From assembly GCF_049366555.1 (NCBI RefSeq), contig NZ_JBMMGT010000009.1:1-64000 (forward strand): DNA of 64,000 nucleotides. The letters are read 5' to 3'. The stretch is from Avibacterium volantium_A (GTDB taxonomy: Bacteria > Pseudomonadota > Gammaproteobacteria > Enterobacterales > Pasteurellaceae). A program made the translations under genes and the position numbers. Below are positions 25,244 to 34,215 of the stretch, piece by piece (the stretch's first letter is position 1; every line of letters starts with the position of its first letter). A model generated the notes under the pieces. That model ran no database searches. It was not told the DNA's origin and saw only the letters and a list, made by a program, of their open reading frames with translations.

Positions 25244-26287
25244 TTAGGCGCTCGCTAACCAAGTTTGTTGAAGTGCGGTCAATTTTTGCTGATTTTCTTG
25301 CCAACGTGATGATTTTTCTAAGGTTTTCCAATCTAACTGGCTACGTTTAAACAAACCTTGCAAACGTTGTTGGCGCAAAGCATATTGCTCAGCTGTTTCT
25401 TGCGGTTGGAAATGATCCAATACTTGGATCACACCTTCACGTTCGTTACATAGTAATAGTAAATCGCACCCTGCATTGAGCGATTGCTGACAACGCGCCA
25501 CAAAATCCCCCATAAAGCCTGCGCCTTTCATTCCTAAATCATCAGAGAAAATCGCCCCTTTAAAGCCAAGCTGTTGGCGGAGTACTTGTTGTAGCCAGTA
25601 AGCTGAGCCGCTAGCAGGTTGCGGATCGCATTGGGTATAAATTACGTGCGCAGGCATTACGGCATCAAGATAATTTTCCGCAATCAGTTGTTGAAATGGC
25701 ACAATATCCTGCTTAAAAATCTCTGCTTTTGGGCGTTCATCATAAGACGTTTCAAGGTGAGAATCTGCCAGAACGTGGCCGTGTCCGGGGAAGTGCTTGC
25801 CTGTGCTAGCCATTCCTGCTTGCTTCATTCCAATAATAAATTGACGTGCGAGATCGAGGGTTTGTGCGGCTTCATCGTGAAAACTACGATCACCAATAGC
25901 ACGGCATTGATGGCCTAAATCCAGCACGGGGGCAAAACTCAAGTCAATATCTAGCGCGATCATTTCTGCCGCCATTTGCCAGCCCGCTTGCAATGCCATT
26001 GCTTGTTGCTGTTGCGGATCAGCGATTAGGCTAGCGAAACTTTGCATTGCGGGCAGTTGAGTAAAGCCTGCACGAAAACGTTGTACGCGCCCGCCTTCTT
26101 GATCGACGGTAATCAATAAGGGTTTCTTTACTTTCTGCCGTAAGGTGGCGACAAGATATTGAATTTGCTCACGATCATAAAAGTTGCGGGTAAATAAAAT
26201 TACGCCAGCGACTAAGGGATGCGCAAGCAATTCTAATTCTTCTTGGCTAACTTCTTGTCCAGTAAGATCGATAAGTAACGCTGACAT
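25244..26287 (-). CDS. nagZ: Beta-N-acetylhexosaminidase NagZ
   Basis: NagZ is a cytoplasmic glycosidase that removes N-acetylglucosamine from anhydromuropeptides in peptidoglycan recycling. The 347-residue GH3 enzyme shows the signature TVDQEGGRVQRF, the catalytic loop STGKHFPGHGHVLADSH and the nucleophile Asp in AIFSDDLGMKGA. Usual length. The order hinT-ycfL-nagZ mirrors the E. coli cluster, but without lpoB and thiK between. Confidence 0.96.
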   Translation of the reverse strand: MSALLIDLTGQEVSQEELELLAHPLVAGVILFTRNFYDREQIQYLVATLRQKVKKPLLITVDQEGGRVQRFRAGFTQLPAMQSFASLIADPQQQQAMALQAGWQMAAEMIALDIDLSFAPVLDLGHQCRAIGDRSFHDEAAQTLDLARQFIIGMKQAGMASTGKHFPGHGHVLADSHLETSYDERPKAEIFKQDIVPFQQLIAENYLDAVMPAHVIYTQCDPQPASGSAYWLQQVLRQQLGFKGAIFSDDLGMKGAGFMGDFVARCQQSLNAGCDLLLLCNEREGVIQVLDHFQPQETAEQYALRQQRLQGLFKRSQLDWKTLEKSSRWQENQQKLTALQQTWLASA

Positions 26288-26295
26288 TGAAATCC

Positions 26296-26664
26296 TTATT
26301 GCAATTTATTCAAACGAAGATATAAACGGTAATTGACGCTTTGTTCTGTTGGTGGAACAGGCGTTAAGTTGGTTTGTTGGCTTGGTTGCAGCAGCAAACT
26401 AGAGGGCGCCTTTAAATTCGGCTCTTCCCCTTGGGTTACGCCATTTTTGTTATACCAAAAGAAATAATAAGCCACATCAAGCTGCTGCTGACTTTTGTTT
26501 TTCAACCAAACATTGTTGCTGCGTAATTTTGTTTCAATCAACGGCGCAAGATTGGCTTCTACATTTAAAATAGGCTCATTTTCGCTCACAATATTTTGCG
26601 AAGGAGTGGAACTACAAGCCGCAAGCAATAGGCTTAATCCGCACAGAAAAAACAGTTTTTTCAT
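26296..26664 (-). CDS. ycfL: YcfL-family lipoprotein
   Basis: The 122-residue protein has a lipoprotein signal (MKKLFFLCGLSLLLAAC, Cys17) and a DUF1425-like beta domain containing VAYYFFWYNKNGV. Its start shares one base with the hinT stop (TAATG), indicating translational coupling. E. coli YcfL lies in the same place next to hinT. Molecular function is unknown. Confidence 0.8.
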   Translation of the reverse strand: MKKLFFLCGLSLLLAACSSTPSQNIVSENEPILNVEANLAPLIETKLRSNNVWLKNKSQQQLDVAYYFFWYNKNGVTQGEEPNLKAPSSLLLQPSQQTNLTPVPPTEQSVNYRLYLRLNKLQ

Positions 26665-27014
26665 TATTTTGCCAACATTTTTCCTAAAGGTTCACCACCA
26701 AGCAAGTGCATATGTAAATGATACACTTCTTGTCCACCGTGTTTGTTGCAATTAACGATAAGGCGATAGCCATCTTGCGCAATGCCTTCTTGCTCAGCCA
26801 GCTTAGCCGCCACAGTAAATAAACGCCCTAACGCCACTTCATCTTGTTCAGTAACTTCATTCACAGTTGGGATCAGTTTATTCGGAATAATCAAAATATG
26901 GGTTGCCGCTTGCGGTGAAATATCACGAAATGCGGTGACTAATTCATCTTGATAAACGATATTTGCTGGGATTTCTTTACGAATAATTTTGCTGAAAATG
27001 GTTTCTTCTGCCAT
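26664..27014 (-). CDS. hinT: HIT-family purine nucleoside phosphoramidase HinT
   Basis: HinT hydrolyses AMP-lysine and related phosphoramidates. The 116-residue protein has the histidine-triad motif YHLHMHLLGG near the C terminus and starts MAEETIFSKIIRKEIPA like its family. It is the promoter-proximal gene of hinT-ycfL-nagZ-rlmC, which are all within a few bases of one another. Confidence 0.95.
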   Translation of the reverse strand: MAEETIFSKIIRKEIPANIVYQDELVTAFRDISPQAATHILIIPNKLIPTVNEVTEQDEVALGRLFTVAAKLAEQEGIAQDGYRLIVNCNKHGGQEVYHLHMHLLGGEPLGKMLAK

Positions 27015-27328
27015 AGGAAGTCCTTATATTTTAAAGGGATATTTAGAGGTAAATACAATCTTTATCGCTCACTTTTTATTCGCTCATTAATTGCTATTTT
27101 GCGATAAATTAAGTGCGGTTATTTTTATCAGAAAAGTCCCCAAATAGCAATTTGCAATCCATTTGTTAAATTTATGTTAATGCAAAACTTATTTTTTATT
27201 TCAATATGTTACATAAATGTAAACAAATTTGATTTTGAACAAATTTTATAAAAAATAAAATTTTTTTTAGTTTTAAGTTGTAGGTTTATACCTTAGAATA
27301 GGCACAGTTAATTTTTGTAGGGTGTGTG
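27015..27328 (+). promoter_or_regulatory. hinT-focA divergent region
   Basis: This 314-base gap is very AT-rich with no gene. It carries an uptake signal sequence near 27112 and, toward focA, an FNR-like site and a long T/A tract (27241-27280). A -10-like TTATAC lies at 27287-27292. Confidence 0.5.
27229..27242 (+). promoter_or_regulatory. FNR-like site upstream of focA
   Basis: TTGAT-TTTG-AACAA matches the FNR consensus TTGAT-N4-ATCAA at 9 of 10 bases. Anaerobic activation of focA-pflB by FNR is established in E. coli and H. influenzae-type fermenters; this site would place it about one class I distance from a -10 near 27288. Confidence 0.6.
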
Positions 27329-28183
27329 ATGAAAAAAGAAAACTCAGTCAGCTTTATGGCAACGCCAACAGAAATGGCTCAATTTGCCGAAGATGTCGGT
27401 ACATATAAAGCAACGAAAAATCAATTCTATTCTTTTCTTTCCGCAATTTCAGCAGGGGCATTTATTGCGCTTGCTTTCGTCTTTTATACCACCACGCAAA
27501 CAGGGCTAGCGAATGTGTCTTGGGGATTGGCTAAACTGGTTGGCGGTTTAGTGTTCTCTGTGGGCGTGATTATGGTAGTTGTCTGTGGATCTGAATTATT
27601 CACTTCATCAACAATGACATTGGTGGCGCGCGCAGGGCAACGAATCAATACCATTCAAATGTTACGCAACTGGGTTGCTGTTTATGCAGGTAATTTCGTG
27701 GGCGCAATCATCATTGCAGGCTTAATTTGGTTCGCTGGGCAAACAATGGCGGCCAATGGACAATGGGGCTTGACGATTTTGAAAACAGCCCAACATAAGA
27801 TTCATCATAGCTGGTTTGAAGCCTTTAGCTTAGGCATTTTATGTAACATTATGGTGTGCATTGCGGTGTGGATGAGCTATGCAGGAAAAACCTTAACAGA
27901 CAAAGCCTTTATTATGATTTTACCGATCGGCTTGTTTGTTTCTTCGGGCTTTGAGCATAGTGTGGCGAATATGTTTATGATTCCCCTTGGGATCATTGCA
28001 GCCCATTGCAGTTCAGCCGAGTTTTGGCAATCACTTGGGCTAAATGCTGCACAATTTGCTGATTTAGATGTTTATCATTTTGTCGTAAAAAATCTTATTC
28101 CTGTTACGCTTGGTAATATCGTTGGTGGCGGGGTATGTATTGCATTAATGCAGTGGTTTACTAACAGACCACATTCACATTAG
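27329..28183 (+). CDS. focA: Formate channel FocA
   Basis: FocA is a pentameric inner-membrane channel that exports or imports formate. The 284-residue protein has about six membrane segments, an N-terminal cytoplasmic helix (TPTEMAQFAEDVGTYKATK) and the family signatures FSVGVIMVVVCGSELFTSS and SLGILCNIMVCIAVWMSYAG. The ATG at 27329 is taken; a GTG directly before it is less likely. It is followed by pflB, the standard order. Confidence 0.95.
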   Translation: MKKENSVSFMATPTEMAQFAEDVGTYKATKNQFYSFLSAISAGAFIALAFVFYTTTQTGLANVSWGLAKLVGGLVFSVGVIMVVVCGSELFTSSTMTLVARAGQRINTIQMLRNWVAVYAGNFVGAIIIAGLIWFAGQTMAANGQWGLTILKTAQHKIHHSWFEAFSLGILCNIMVCIAVWMSYAGKTLTDKAFIMILPIGLFVSSGFEHSVANMFMIPLGIIAAHCSSAEFWQSLGLNAAQFADLDVYHFVVKNLIPVTLGNIVGGGVCIALMQWFTNRPHSH

Positions 28184-28257
28184 TTTGGCGTAAGAGCGGT
28201 TGTTTTTTTGCCGTTTTTACATAGTTAAAATTTTATTTACGTTAAAGGAAAATAGTA

Positions 28258-30570
28258 ATGACTCAACTAACAGAAGCGCAAAAAAAAGCGTGGGAAGGTT
28301 TTACTCCAGGTGACTGGCAAACCGAAGTAAACGTACGCGATTTTATTCAAAAAAACTACACCCCTTATGAAGGTGATGAATCATTCCTTGCTGGCGCAAC
28401 AGAAGCGACCACAAAATTATGGAATGATGTAATGGAAAAAATTAAGGTTGAGAACAAAACTCACGAACCTTATGACATTGATACAGATACGCCATCAACC
28501 ATTACTTCTCACAAACCGGGTTACATTGAAAAAGACTTGGAAAAAATCGTCGGCTTACAAACTGATGCACCATTAAAACGTGCCATTATGCCTTACGGTG
28601 GGATCAAAATGGTGAAAGGTTCGTGCCAAGTTTATCGCCGCGAATTAAAACCTGAAATTGAACATATCTTTACAGAATATCGTAAAACCCATAACCAAGG
28701 GGTATTTGATGTTTACACCCCAGATATTTTACGTTGCCGTAAATCAGGCGTAATCACTGGTTTACCAGATGCTTATGGTCGTGGTCGTATCATCGGGGAC
28801 TATCGCCGTTTAGCGCTTTATGGCGCGGATTTCTTAATGAAAGATAAATTCAACCAATTTAATTCATTACAAGAAAAATTAGAGCGTGGTGAAGATATTC
28901 AAGCAACAATTCAATTACGCGAAGAAATTGCTGAACAACACCGTGCATTGGGTAAAATTAAAGAAATGGCAGCCTCTTACGGCTTCGATGTTTCTAACCC
29001 AGCAACTAACGCTCAAGAAGCGGTACAATGGACTTATTTCGCTTATCTTGCAGCGGTAAAATCACAAAATGGTGCGGCGATGTCTTTCGGTCGTGTTTCT
29101 ACTTTCTTAGATATTTACATTGAACGCGATCTTAAAGCGGGCAAAATCACTGAACAAGAAGCACAAGAATTAATCGACCACCTTGTAATGAAATTGCGTA
29201 TGGTGCGTTTCTTGCGTACTCCAGAATACGATCAATTATTCTCTGGCGACCCAATGTGGGCAACAGAAACATTGGCTGGTATGGGCTTAGACGGTCGTAC
29301 ATTAGTAACCAAAAACAGCTTCCGTATCTTACACACCCTTTACACAATGGGGCCTTCACCAGAGCCAAACTTAACCATTCTTTGGTCTGAACAGTTACCA
29401 GAAGCGTTCAAACGTTATTGTGCGAAAGTGTCTATTGATACTTCATCTGTACAGTATGAAAACGATGACTTAATGCGTCCAGACTTCAACAGTGATGACT
29501 ATGCGATCGCTTGTTGTGTAAGCCCGATGGTTGTGGGTAAACAAATGCAATTCTTCGGTGCGCGTGCGAACCTTGCAAAAACCTTGTTATACGCAATCAA
29601 TGGTGGTATTGATGAAAAATCAGGTATGCAAGTAGGACCTAAAACTGCCCCAATTACAGATGAAGTGTTAGACTTCGATACAGTAATGGAACGTATGGAC
29701 AGCTTTATGGATTGGCTTGCTACCCAATACGTTACTGCATTGAACATCATTCACTTTATGCACGATAAATATGCCTATGAAGCGGCATTAATGGCATTCC
29801 ACGATCGTGATGTATTCCGCACAATGGCTTGCGGTATTGCAGGGCTTTCTGTGGCAGCAGACTCATTAGCTGCGATCAAATACGCTAAAGTAAAACCAAT
29901 TCGTGGCGACATTAAAGATAAAGACGGCAACGTAGTGGCATCTAATGTAGCTATTGACTTTGAAATCGAAGGTGAATATCCACAATTCGGTAACAACGAC
30001 AGCCGTGTTGATGATTTAGCGGTAGATTTAGTTGAACGCTTTATGAAGAAAATTCAAACGCACAACACTTATCGCAACGCAACCCCAACACAATCTGTAC
30101 TTACTATTACATCTAACGTGGTTTATGGTAAGAAAACAGGTAACACCCCAGATGGTCGCCGTGCTGGTGCGCCATTCGGGCCGGGTGCAAACCCAATGCA
30201 CGGACGTGATCAAAAAGGTGCGGTAGCTTCATTAACTTCTGTAGCGAAATTACCATTTGCTTATGCAAAAGACGGTATTTCTTACACCTTCTCAATCGTA
30301 CCAAACGCATTAGGTAAAGATTACGAAGCACAAAAACGTAACCTTGCAGGCTTAATGGACGGTTACTTCCACCACGAAGCGACTGTTGAAGGCGGACAAC
30401 ACTTAAACGTGAACGTAATGAACCGTGAAATGTTGTTAGATGCAATGGAAAACCCAGAAAAATACCCACAATTAACCATTCGTGTTTCTGGTTACGCCGT
30501 GCGTTTCAACTCTTTAACTAAAGAGCAACAACAAGATGTAATTACGCGTACGTTTACACAAGCGTTGTAA
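28258..30570 (+). CDS. pflB: Formate acetyltransferase (pyruvate formate-lyase) PflB
   Basis: PflB converts pyruvate and CoA to acetyl-CoA and formate during anaerobic growth using a glycyl radical. The 770-residue enzyme has the adjacent catalytic Cys pair at residues 419-420 (IACCVSPM) and the radical Gly at about 745 in RVSGYAV. Length equals the family norm of about 760-770. AAAGGAAAA precedes the ATG. Codon use is strongly biased to A/T-ending major codons, as for a highly expressed gene. Confidence 0.98.
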   Translation: MTQLTEAQKKAWEGFTPGDWQTEVNVRDFIQKNYTPYEGDESFLAGATEATTKLWNDVMEKIKVENKTHEPYDIDTDTPSTITSHKPGYIEKDLEKIVGLQTDAPLKRAIMPYGGIKMVKGSCQVYRRELKPEIEHIFTEYRKTHNQGVFDVYTPDILRCRKSGVITGLPDAYGRGRIIGDYRRLALYGADFLMKDKFNQFNSLQEKLERGEDIQATIQLREEIAEQHRALGKIKEMAASYGFDVSNPATNAQEAVQWTYFAYLAAVKSQNGAAMSFGRVSTFLDIYIERDLKAGKITEQEAQELIDHLVMKLRMVRFLRTPEYDQLFSGDPMWATETLAGMGLDGRTLVTKNSFRILHTLYTMGPSPEPNLTILWSEQLPEAFKRYCAKVSIDTSSVQYENDDLMRPDFNSDDYAIACCVSPMVVGKQMQFFGARANLAKTLLYAINGGIDEKSGMQVGPKTAPITDEVLDFDTVMERMDSFMDWLATQYVTALNIIHFMHDKYAYEAALMAFHDRDVFRTMACGIAGLSVAADSLAAIKYAKVKPIRGDIKDKDGNVVASNVAIDFEIEGEYPQFGNNDSRVDDLAVDLVERFMKKIQTHNTYRNATPTQSVLTITSNVVYGKKTGNTPDGRRAGAPFGPGANPMHGRDQKGAVASLTSVAKLPFAYAKDGISYTFSIVPNALGKDYEAQKRNLAGLMDGYFHHEATVEGGQHLNVNVMNREMLLDAMENPEKYPQLTIRVSGYAVRFNSLTKEQQQDVITRTFTQAL

Positions 30571-30607
30571 GCTTTTCGCCAATGCGAATTTAAGTTGTGA
30601 ATAAAAA

Positions 30608-30639
30608 AAGGGAACATAGAGAAAATCTATTGTTCCCTT
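30608..30639 (+). terminator. Hairpin after pflB
   Basis: AAGGGAACA (30608-30616) pairs with TGTTCCCTT (30631-30639), with TAGA and TCTA extending the stem inward past one bulge. Following bases are AT-rich but not a clean T run, so it may be a terminator or an mRNA-protecting stem. Confidence 0.6.
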
Positions 30640-30716
30640 AAATTTATCTGCCATAATAAAGAGCGGTAAGATCTTTACCCTATTTTTACATAATCCTTTT
30701 TTAAACGGGAGATTCT

Positions 30717-31529
30717 ATGAAAACCACATTTAAACTATCAATCTTAGCGGTTTCTTCACTTCTAGCATTAACTGCTTGTACGTCAAACCAGCAAGCTGCT
30801 GAACAGCAATTACAAGAGCAAGCCGTGCTAGGCTTAAACTGGGTACAACAATCTGGTGAATATCAAGCCTTAGCCTATCAAGCCTTTAATATGGCAAAAA
30901 TTGCCTTTGACCAAGCGAAAGCGGCTAAAGGTAAAAAGAAAGCGGTTGTGGTGGATCTTGATGAAACAATGATGGACAACAGTGCTTATGCGGGGTGGCA
31001 AGTGCAAACAGGGAGCAGTTTTAATGGCGATGACTGGACGCGTTGGGTGAATGCACGCCAGACCGCTGCTGTACCAGGGGCGGTTGAATTTAACAACTAT
31101 GTGAACAGCCACAATGGTAAAGTTTTCTATGTTTCTAATCGTAAAGATGCCACAGAAAAAGCAGCAACCCTTGATGATCTGAAAACCCTTGGCTTTATCG
31201 GCGCAAGTGAAGACGTGCTTTATTTGAAAAAAAACAAATCAAATAAATCCCCTCGCTTTGCTGAAATTGAAAAACTGGGCTACGACATCGTCCTTTATGT
31301 TGGTGATAACCTTAACGATTTTGGCGATGCCACCTATAAAAAATCTAACGCAGAACGCCGTGCTTTCGTTCAACAAAATAGTAAGCAATTTGGTAAAAAA
31401 TTCATTATGTTACCAAATCCAAACTATGGCGATTGGGAAGGTGGTTTAGCTAAAGATTATTACAAAGGTGATGATCAAAGCCGTGTCAAAATTCGCCACG
31501 ATGCTATCAAAGCGTGGAGCGGAAAATAA
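30717..31529 (+). CDS. hel: Class C acid phosphatase, outer-membrane lipoprotein e(P4)
   Basis: Lipoprotein e(P4) dephosphorylates NMN and other monophosphates at the outer membrane and helps Pasteurellaceae use NAD (V factor). The 270-residue precursor has a lipobox LTAC (Cys21). The DDDD-superfamily motifs are DLDET (Asp80 nucleophile, Asp82) and GDNLNDFGD (Asp197, Asp201). Here it lies between pflB and pflA, which are adjacent in H. influenzae. Confidence 0.95.
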   Translation: MKTTFKLSILAVSSLLALTACTSNQQAAEQQLQEQAVLGLNWVQQSGEYQALAYQAFNMAKIAFDQAKAAKGKKKAVVVDLDETMMDNSAYAGWQVQTGSSFNGDDWTRWVNARQTAAVPGAVEFNNYVNSHNGKVFYVSNRKDATEKAATLDDLKTLGFIGASEDVLYLKKNKSNKSPRFAEIEKLGYDIVLYVGDNLNDFGDATYKKSNAERRAFVQQNSKQFGKKFIMLPNPNYGDWEGGLAKDYYKGDDQSRVKIRHDAIKAWSGK

Positions 31530-31550
31530 GTTTTTTCGCCAAGATTACGC

Positions 31551-31588
31551 TATAATACACACAATCTGCCTTGCTGTTAGGCAGATTG
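31551..31588 (+). promoter_or_regulatory. pflA -10 box and 5' leader hairpin
   Basis: A TATAAT at 31551-31556 is followed by a perfect stem: CAATCTGCCT (31562-31571) with AGGCAGATTG (31579-31588) around a 7-base loop. No strong T run follows. It may be a leader structure for pflA or a terminator for hel; no clear -35 is seen. Confidence 0.5.
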
Positions 31589-31663
31589 ATTTCCATTTAA
31601 TGCTTTTTTGAAAGCCTTAAATAGAAATTAACGATTTTACATTCTCTCTAACAAAGGAACATT

Positions 31664-32404
31664 ATGTCTGTTTTAGCTCGCTACCATTCTTATGAATCTT
31701 GCGGCACGGTTGATGGCCCGGGAATCCGTTTTATCCTGTTTTTGCAAGGCTGCTTAATGCGTTGCAAATACTGCCATAACCGCGATACTTGGGATCTACA
31801 CGGCGGAAAAGAAATTTCCGTAGAAGATCTAATGAAAGAAGTGGTTACTTATCGCCATTTTATGAATGCTTCTGGCGGTGGCGTTACTGCCTCTGGTGGT
31901 GAAGCCGTGTTACAAGCAGAGTTTGTGCGCGATTGGTTTCGTGCTTGTAAAAAGGAAGGTATTCACACTTGCTTAGACACCAACGGATTTGTTCGTCATT
32001 ATGATCATATTATTGATGAACTGCTTGATGTTACCGATTTAGTGCTACTTGATCTAAAAGAGCTCAATGATCGCGTACACCAAAATTTGATTGGTGTGCC
32101 CAATAAACGCACCTTAGAATTTGCTCGATATTTACAAAAACGCAACCAGCCTGTATGGATACGCTATGTGGTTGTGCCGGGCTGGACAGACAGCGATGAA
32201 GACGTGCATTTGCTTGGGCAGTTCATTCAAGATATGCACAATATTGAAAAAGTTGAGTTACTCCCCTACCACCGCCTTGGCGCGCATAAATGGGAAGCAA
32301 TGGGAGAAAAATATGAGCTGGAAGATGTTAAACCACCAACAAAAGAGTCCCTTGAGCATATCAAGCAAATCCTTGAAAGCTATGGGCATAAGGTGAGTTA
32401 TTAA
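31664..32404 (+). CDS. pflA: Pyruvate formate-lyase-activating enzyme PflA
   Basis: PflA is the radical-SAM enzyme that installs the glycyl radical on PflB. The 246-residue protein has the cluster motif Cys30-x3-Cys34-x2-Cys37 and the SAM-associated SGGGVTASGGEAVLQ (residues about 67-81). AAAGGAA precedes the ATG. Its stop TAA overlaps the ATG of the next gene by one base. Confidence 0.97.
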   Translation: MSVLARYHSYESCGTVDGPGIRFILFLQGCLMRCKYCHNRDTWDLHGGKEISVEDLMKEVVTYRHFMNASGGGVTASGGEAVLQAEFVRDWFRACKKEGIHTCLDTNGFVRHYDHIIDELLDVTDLVLLDLKELNDRVHQNLIGVPNKRTLEFARYLQKRNQPVWIRYVVVPGWTDSDEDVHLLGQFIQDMHNIEKVELLPYHRLGAHKWEAMGEKYELEDVKPPTKESLEHIKQILESYGHKVSY

Positions 32405-32844
32405 TGGGGAAGATTATCCTTCCCCCACCTCTCGTTTTCCTTGCTTGTGCGGGCGGAATGTATCTTCTTCCTGCTTTTGGTATGTTTCATCTTTCACGAC
32501 TAGTTATTTTGCCGATAGTGTTACTCGCAAGCCTTATTGCGATTTGTAGCCTTTGGCAATTTCATCAAGCTAAAACCACGATCAATCCGCTGTCGGTAGA
32601 AAAAACTTCGCAGCTTATCACAACAGGCATTTATGCGTTTAACCGCAATCCAATGTATCTTAGTTTATGGTTGATTTTACTCAGCTGGTTTTTATGGCTG
32701 GGCAATGGGCTGGCAATTTTTGGGCTGATTTTCTTTGTTCTCATTATGAACCAGTTTCAAATTAAGCAAGAAGAACAAGTTCTACTACGGCTTTTCGGCA
32801 AAGCCTATCAACAATATTGTCAGCAAGTTACACGCTGGATATAA
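32404..32844 (+). CDS. Membrane methyltransferase-like protein (isoprenylcysteine carboxyl methyltransferase family)
   Basis: The 146-residue protein has about four membrane segments (residues about 8-26, 31-48, 78-95, 98-116). The C-terminal part contains the pattern FNRNPMYLSLWL and EEQVLLRLFGKAYQQYCQQVTRW, typical of the ICMT/PEMT-like integral membrane methyltransferases that bind SAM at their C-terminal end. Translation is probably coupled to pflA through TAATG. Substrate unknown. Confidence 0.75.
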   Translation: MGKIILPPPLVFLACAGGMYLLPAFGMFHLSRLVILPIVLLASLIAICSLWQFHQAKTTINPLSVEKTSQLITTGIYAFNRNPMYLSLWLILLSWFLWLGNGLAIFGLIFFVLIMNQFQIKQEEQVLLRLFGKAYQQYCQQVTRWI

Positions 32845-32865
32845 CTCGCCGCACAGAAAGTGCGG

Positions 32866-33762
32866 TCATTTTTTAGCATTTTTTCTACGCAAAAACTGTT
32901 TCACTTTTTCTTTCGGCAAGCGGTAGAAAATTAAGGCAATAAAAATTAAGCCGCAGCCTAGTGCCTTATGGGGTGTGAGCGGCTCGTAGAAAATTATCAT
33001 ACTCAAAAACAGCGTCCATACCGGCTCAAGCAGCATAATTAATGCGGCATTACCGACACTGGAATATTTCTGCCCGAGCGTTTGCAGTAAAAAGCGGAAA
33101 TTGGTGGCGATCAACACACTGGCCGCCAACCAGCCCCAAGTTACATTAGGAATATTCGCAGGCCAAGTTTCTACAAACATTGAATACAAACCACATAAAA
33201 TTCCAACCATAGCAAGCTGAATGGTGGTGAGTGGCAACACGGGAATGTGCCGTGCATAATGATGATTAAGCACAAAATAGCTAGCGGCCAATAATGAAGT
33301 GAGCAAATACAGGCTGTTATCGGAAGAAAGATCAAAGCCATTGTTGCCTAAGGCAAGAAAGTACAAGCCTAAAACCGCAATGGGTAAACAGAGCCAAAAG
33401 CTCGATTGTGGCTTTTGTTTAAATACGATCCAAGCCAGCAACGGTGCGATCAACATTGACAAACTGGTGAGAAACGCGCCTTCACCAAAATTGGTATTAT
33501 TGGTGATAGCTAAAATCCAAACACCAAGAAAAACCGCAAAAACACCACCAATTAGCACCGCACTTATCACTTGCTGGCGGCTTAAACGGCGTAAGTGAAT
33601 GTAAGCAAAGGGCAGAAAAACCAGCGCGGCAAGAAAAAAACGCAAACCGATGAATCCTACCGAGGGCAAAGCATCAATGGCATATTTGGAAAAGAACCAG
33701 CCAATAGCAGCCGAAATAGTAACAAATAAAAGGATAATTTCCCCACGATAACGTTCTAACAT
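32866..33762 (-). CDS. DMT-superfamily (EamA) transporter
   Basis: The 298-residue protein has ten predicted membrane helices in two EamA repeats (residues about 1-140 and 150-290), with a basic C-terminal end (RLPKEKVKQFLRRKNAKK). The repeat ends show the usual AALVFLPFAY-like and GLIFIALIFY stretches. It begins nine bases after rimI, so it may share that operon. Substrate cannot be assigned from sequence. Confidence 0.85.
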   Translation of the reverse strand: MLERYRGEIILLFVTISAAIGWFFSKYAIDALPSVGFIGLRFFLAALVFLPFAYIHLRRLSRQQVISAVLIGGVFAVFLGVWILAITNNTNFGEGAFLTSLSMLIAPLLAWIVFKQKPQSSFWLCLPIAVLGLYFLALGNNGFDLSSDNSLYLLTSLLAASYFVLNHHYARHIPVLPLTTIQLAMVGILCGLYSMFVETWPANIPNVTWGWLAASVLIATNFRFLLQTLGQKYSSVGNAALIMLLEPVWTLFLSMIIFYEPLTPHKALGCGLIFIALIFYRLPKEKVKQFLRRKNAKK

Positions 33763-33771
33763 TGTTTTTCC

Positions 33772-34215
33772 TTATAAATAGCACGCCATAACCACGGCGT
33801 TTTCTCGTCCACCGTCTAACGTTGGATAATAATTTTTGCGAATATCTACTTCATTAAAGCCGCATTGTAGATAAAGTTTTTGTGCAATTTCATTGGATTG
33901 ACGCACTTCTAACCATAATGTCAAAATGCCCTGCCCACGCAATTCATCAATTAATGAATGCAATAATTGCTTTCCTAAGCCTTGTCCTTGATAACCTGGA
34001 TCAATGGCAAGGTTGAACAGAGTCGCCTCATCAAGCACTTTTTGGCAAATAGCAAAGCCGATAATACGTTGCTCTTTTTCCAATTTTAAATTGAAATAAC
34101 GCTCGCCCTGATTATTTTTTAATGTACCTAATGACCAAGGCACAAGATGCGCTTGCTGTTCGATCTCAAATAATCGATCAAAATCTTGAGATAGAATAGG
34201 GGAAATTTTTACCAT
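33772..34215 (-). CDS. rimI: Ribosomal-protein-S18-alanine N-acetyltransferase RimI
   Basis: RimI acetylates the N-terminal Ala of ribosomal protein S18. The 147-residue GNAT protein has the acetyl-CoA pyrophosphate loop motif DPGYQGQGLGKQLL (residues about 72-85) and LWLEVRQSNEIAQKLYLQCGFNE. Its start overlaps the holD stop (TAATG). The holD-rimI order is the same as in E. coli. Confidence 0.93.
   Translation of the reverse strand: MVKISPILSQDFDRLFEIEQQAHLVPWSLGTLKNNQGERYFNLKLEKEQRIIGFAICQKVLDEATLFNLAIDPGYQGQGLGKQLLHSLIDELRGQGILTLWLEVRQSNEIAQKLYLQCGFNEVDIRKNYYPTLDGGRENAVVMACYL

Noticed and set aside
30113..30469. A 118-codon minus-strand frame opposite pflB
   Set aside because: It is antisense to the conserved C-terminal part of PflB and is explained by biased codon use of that gene.
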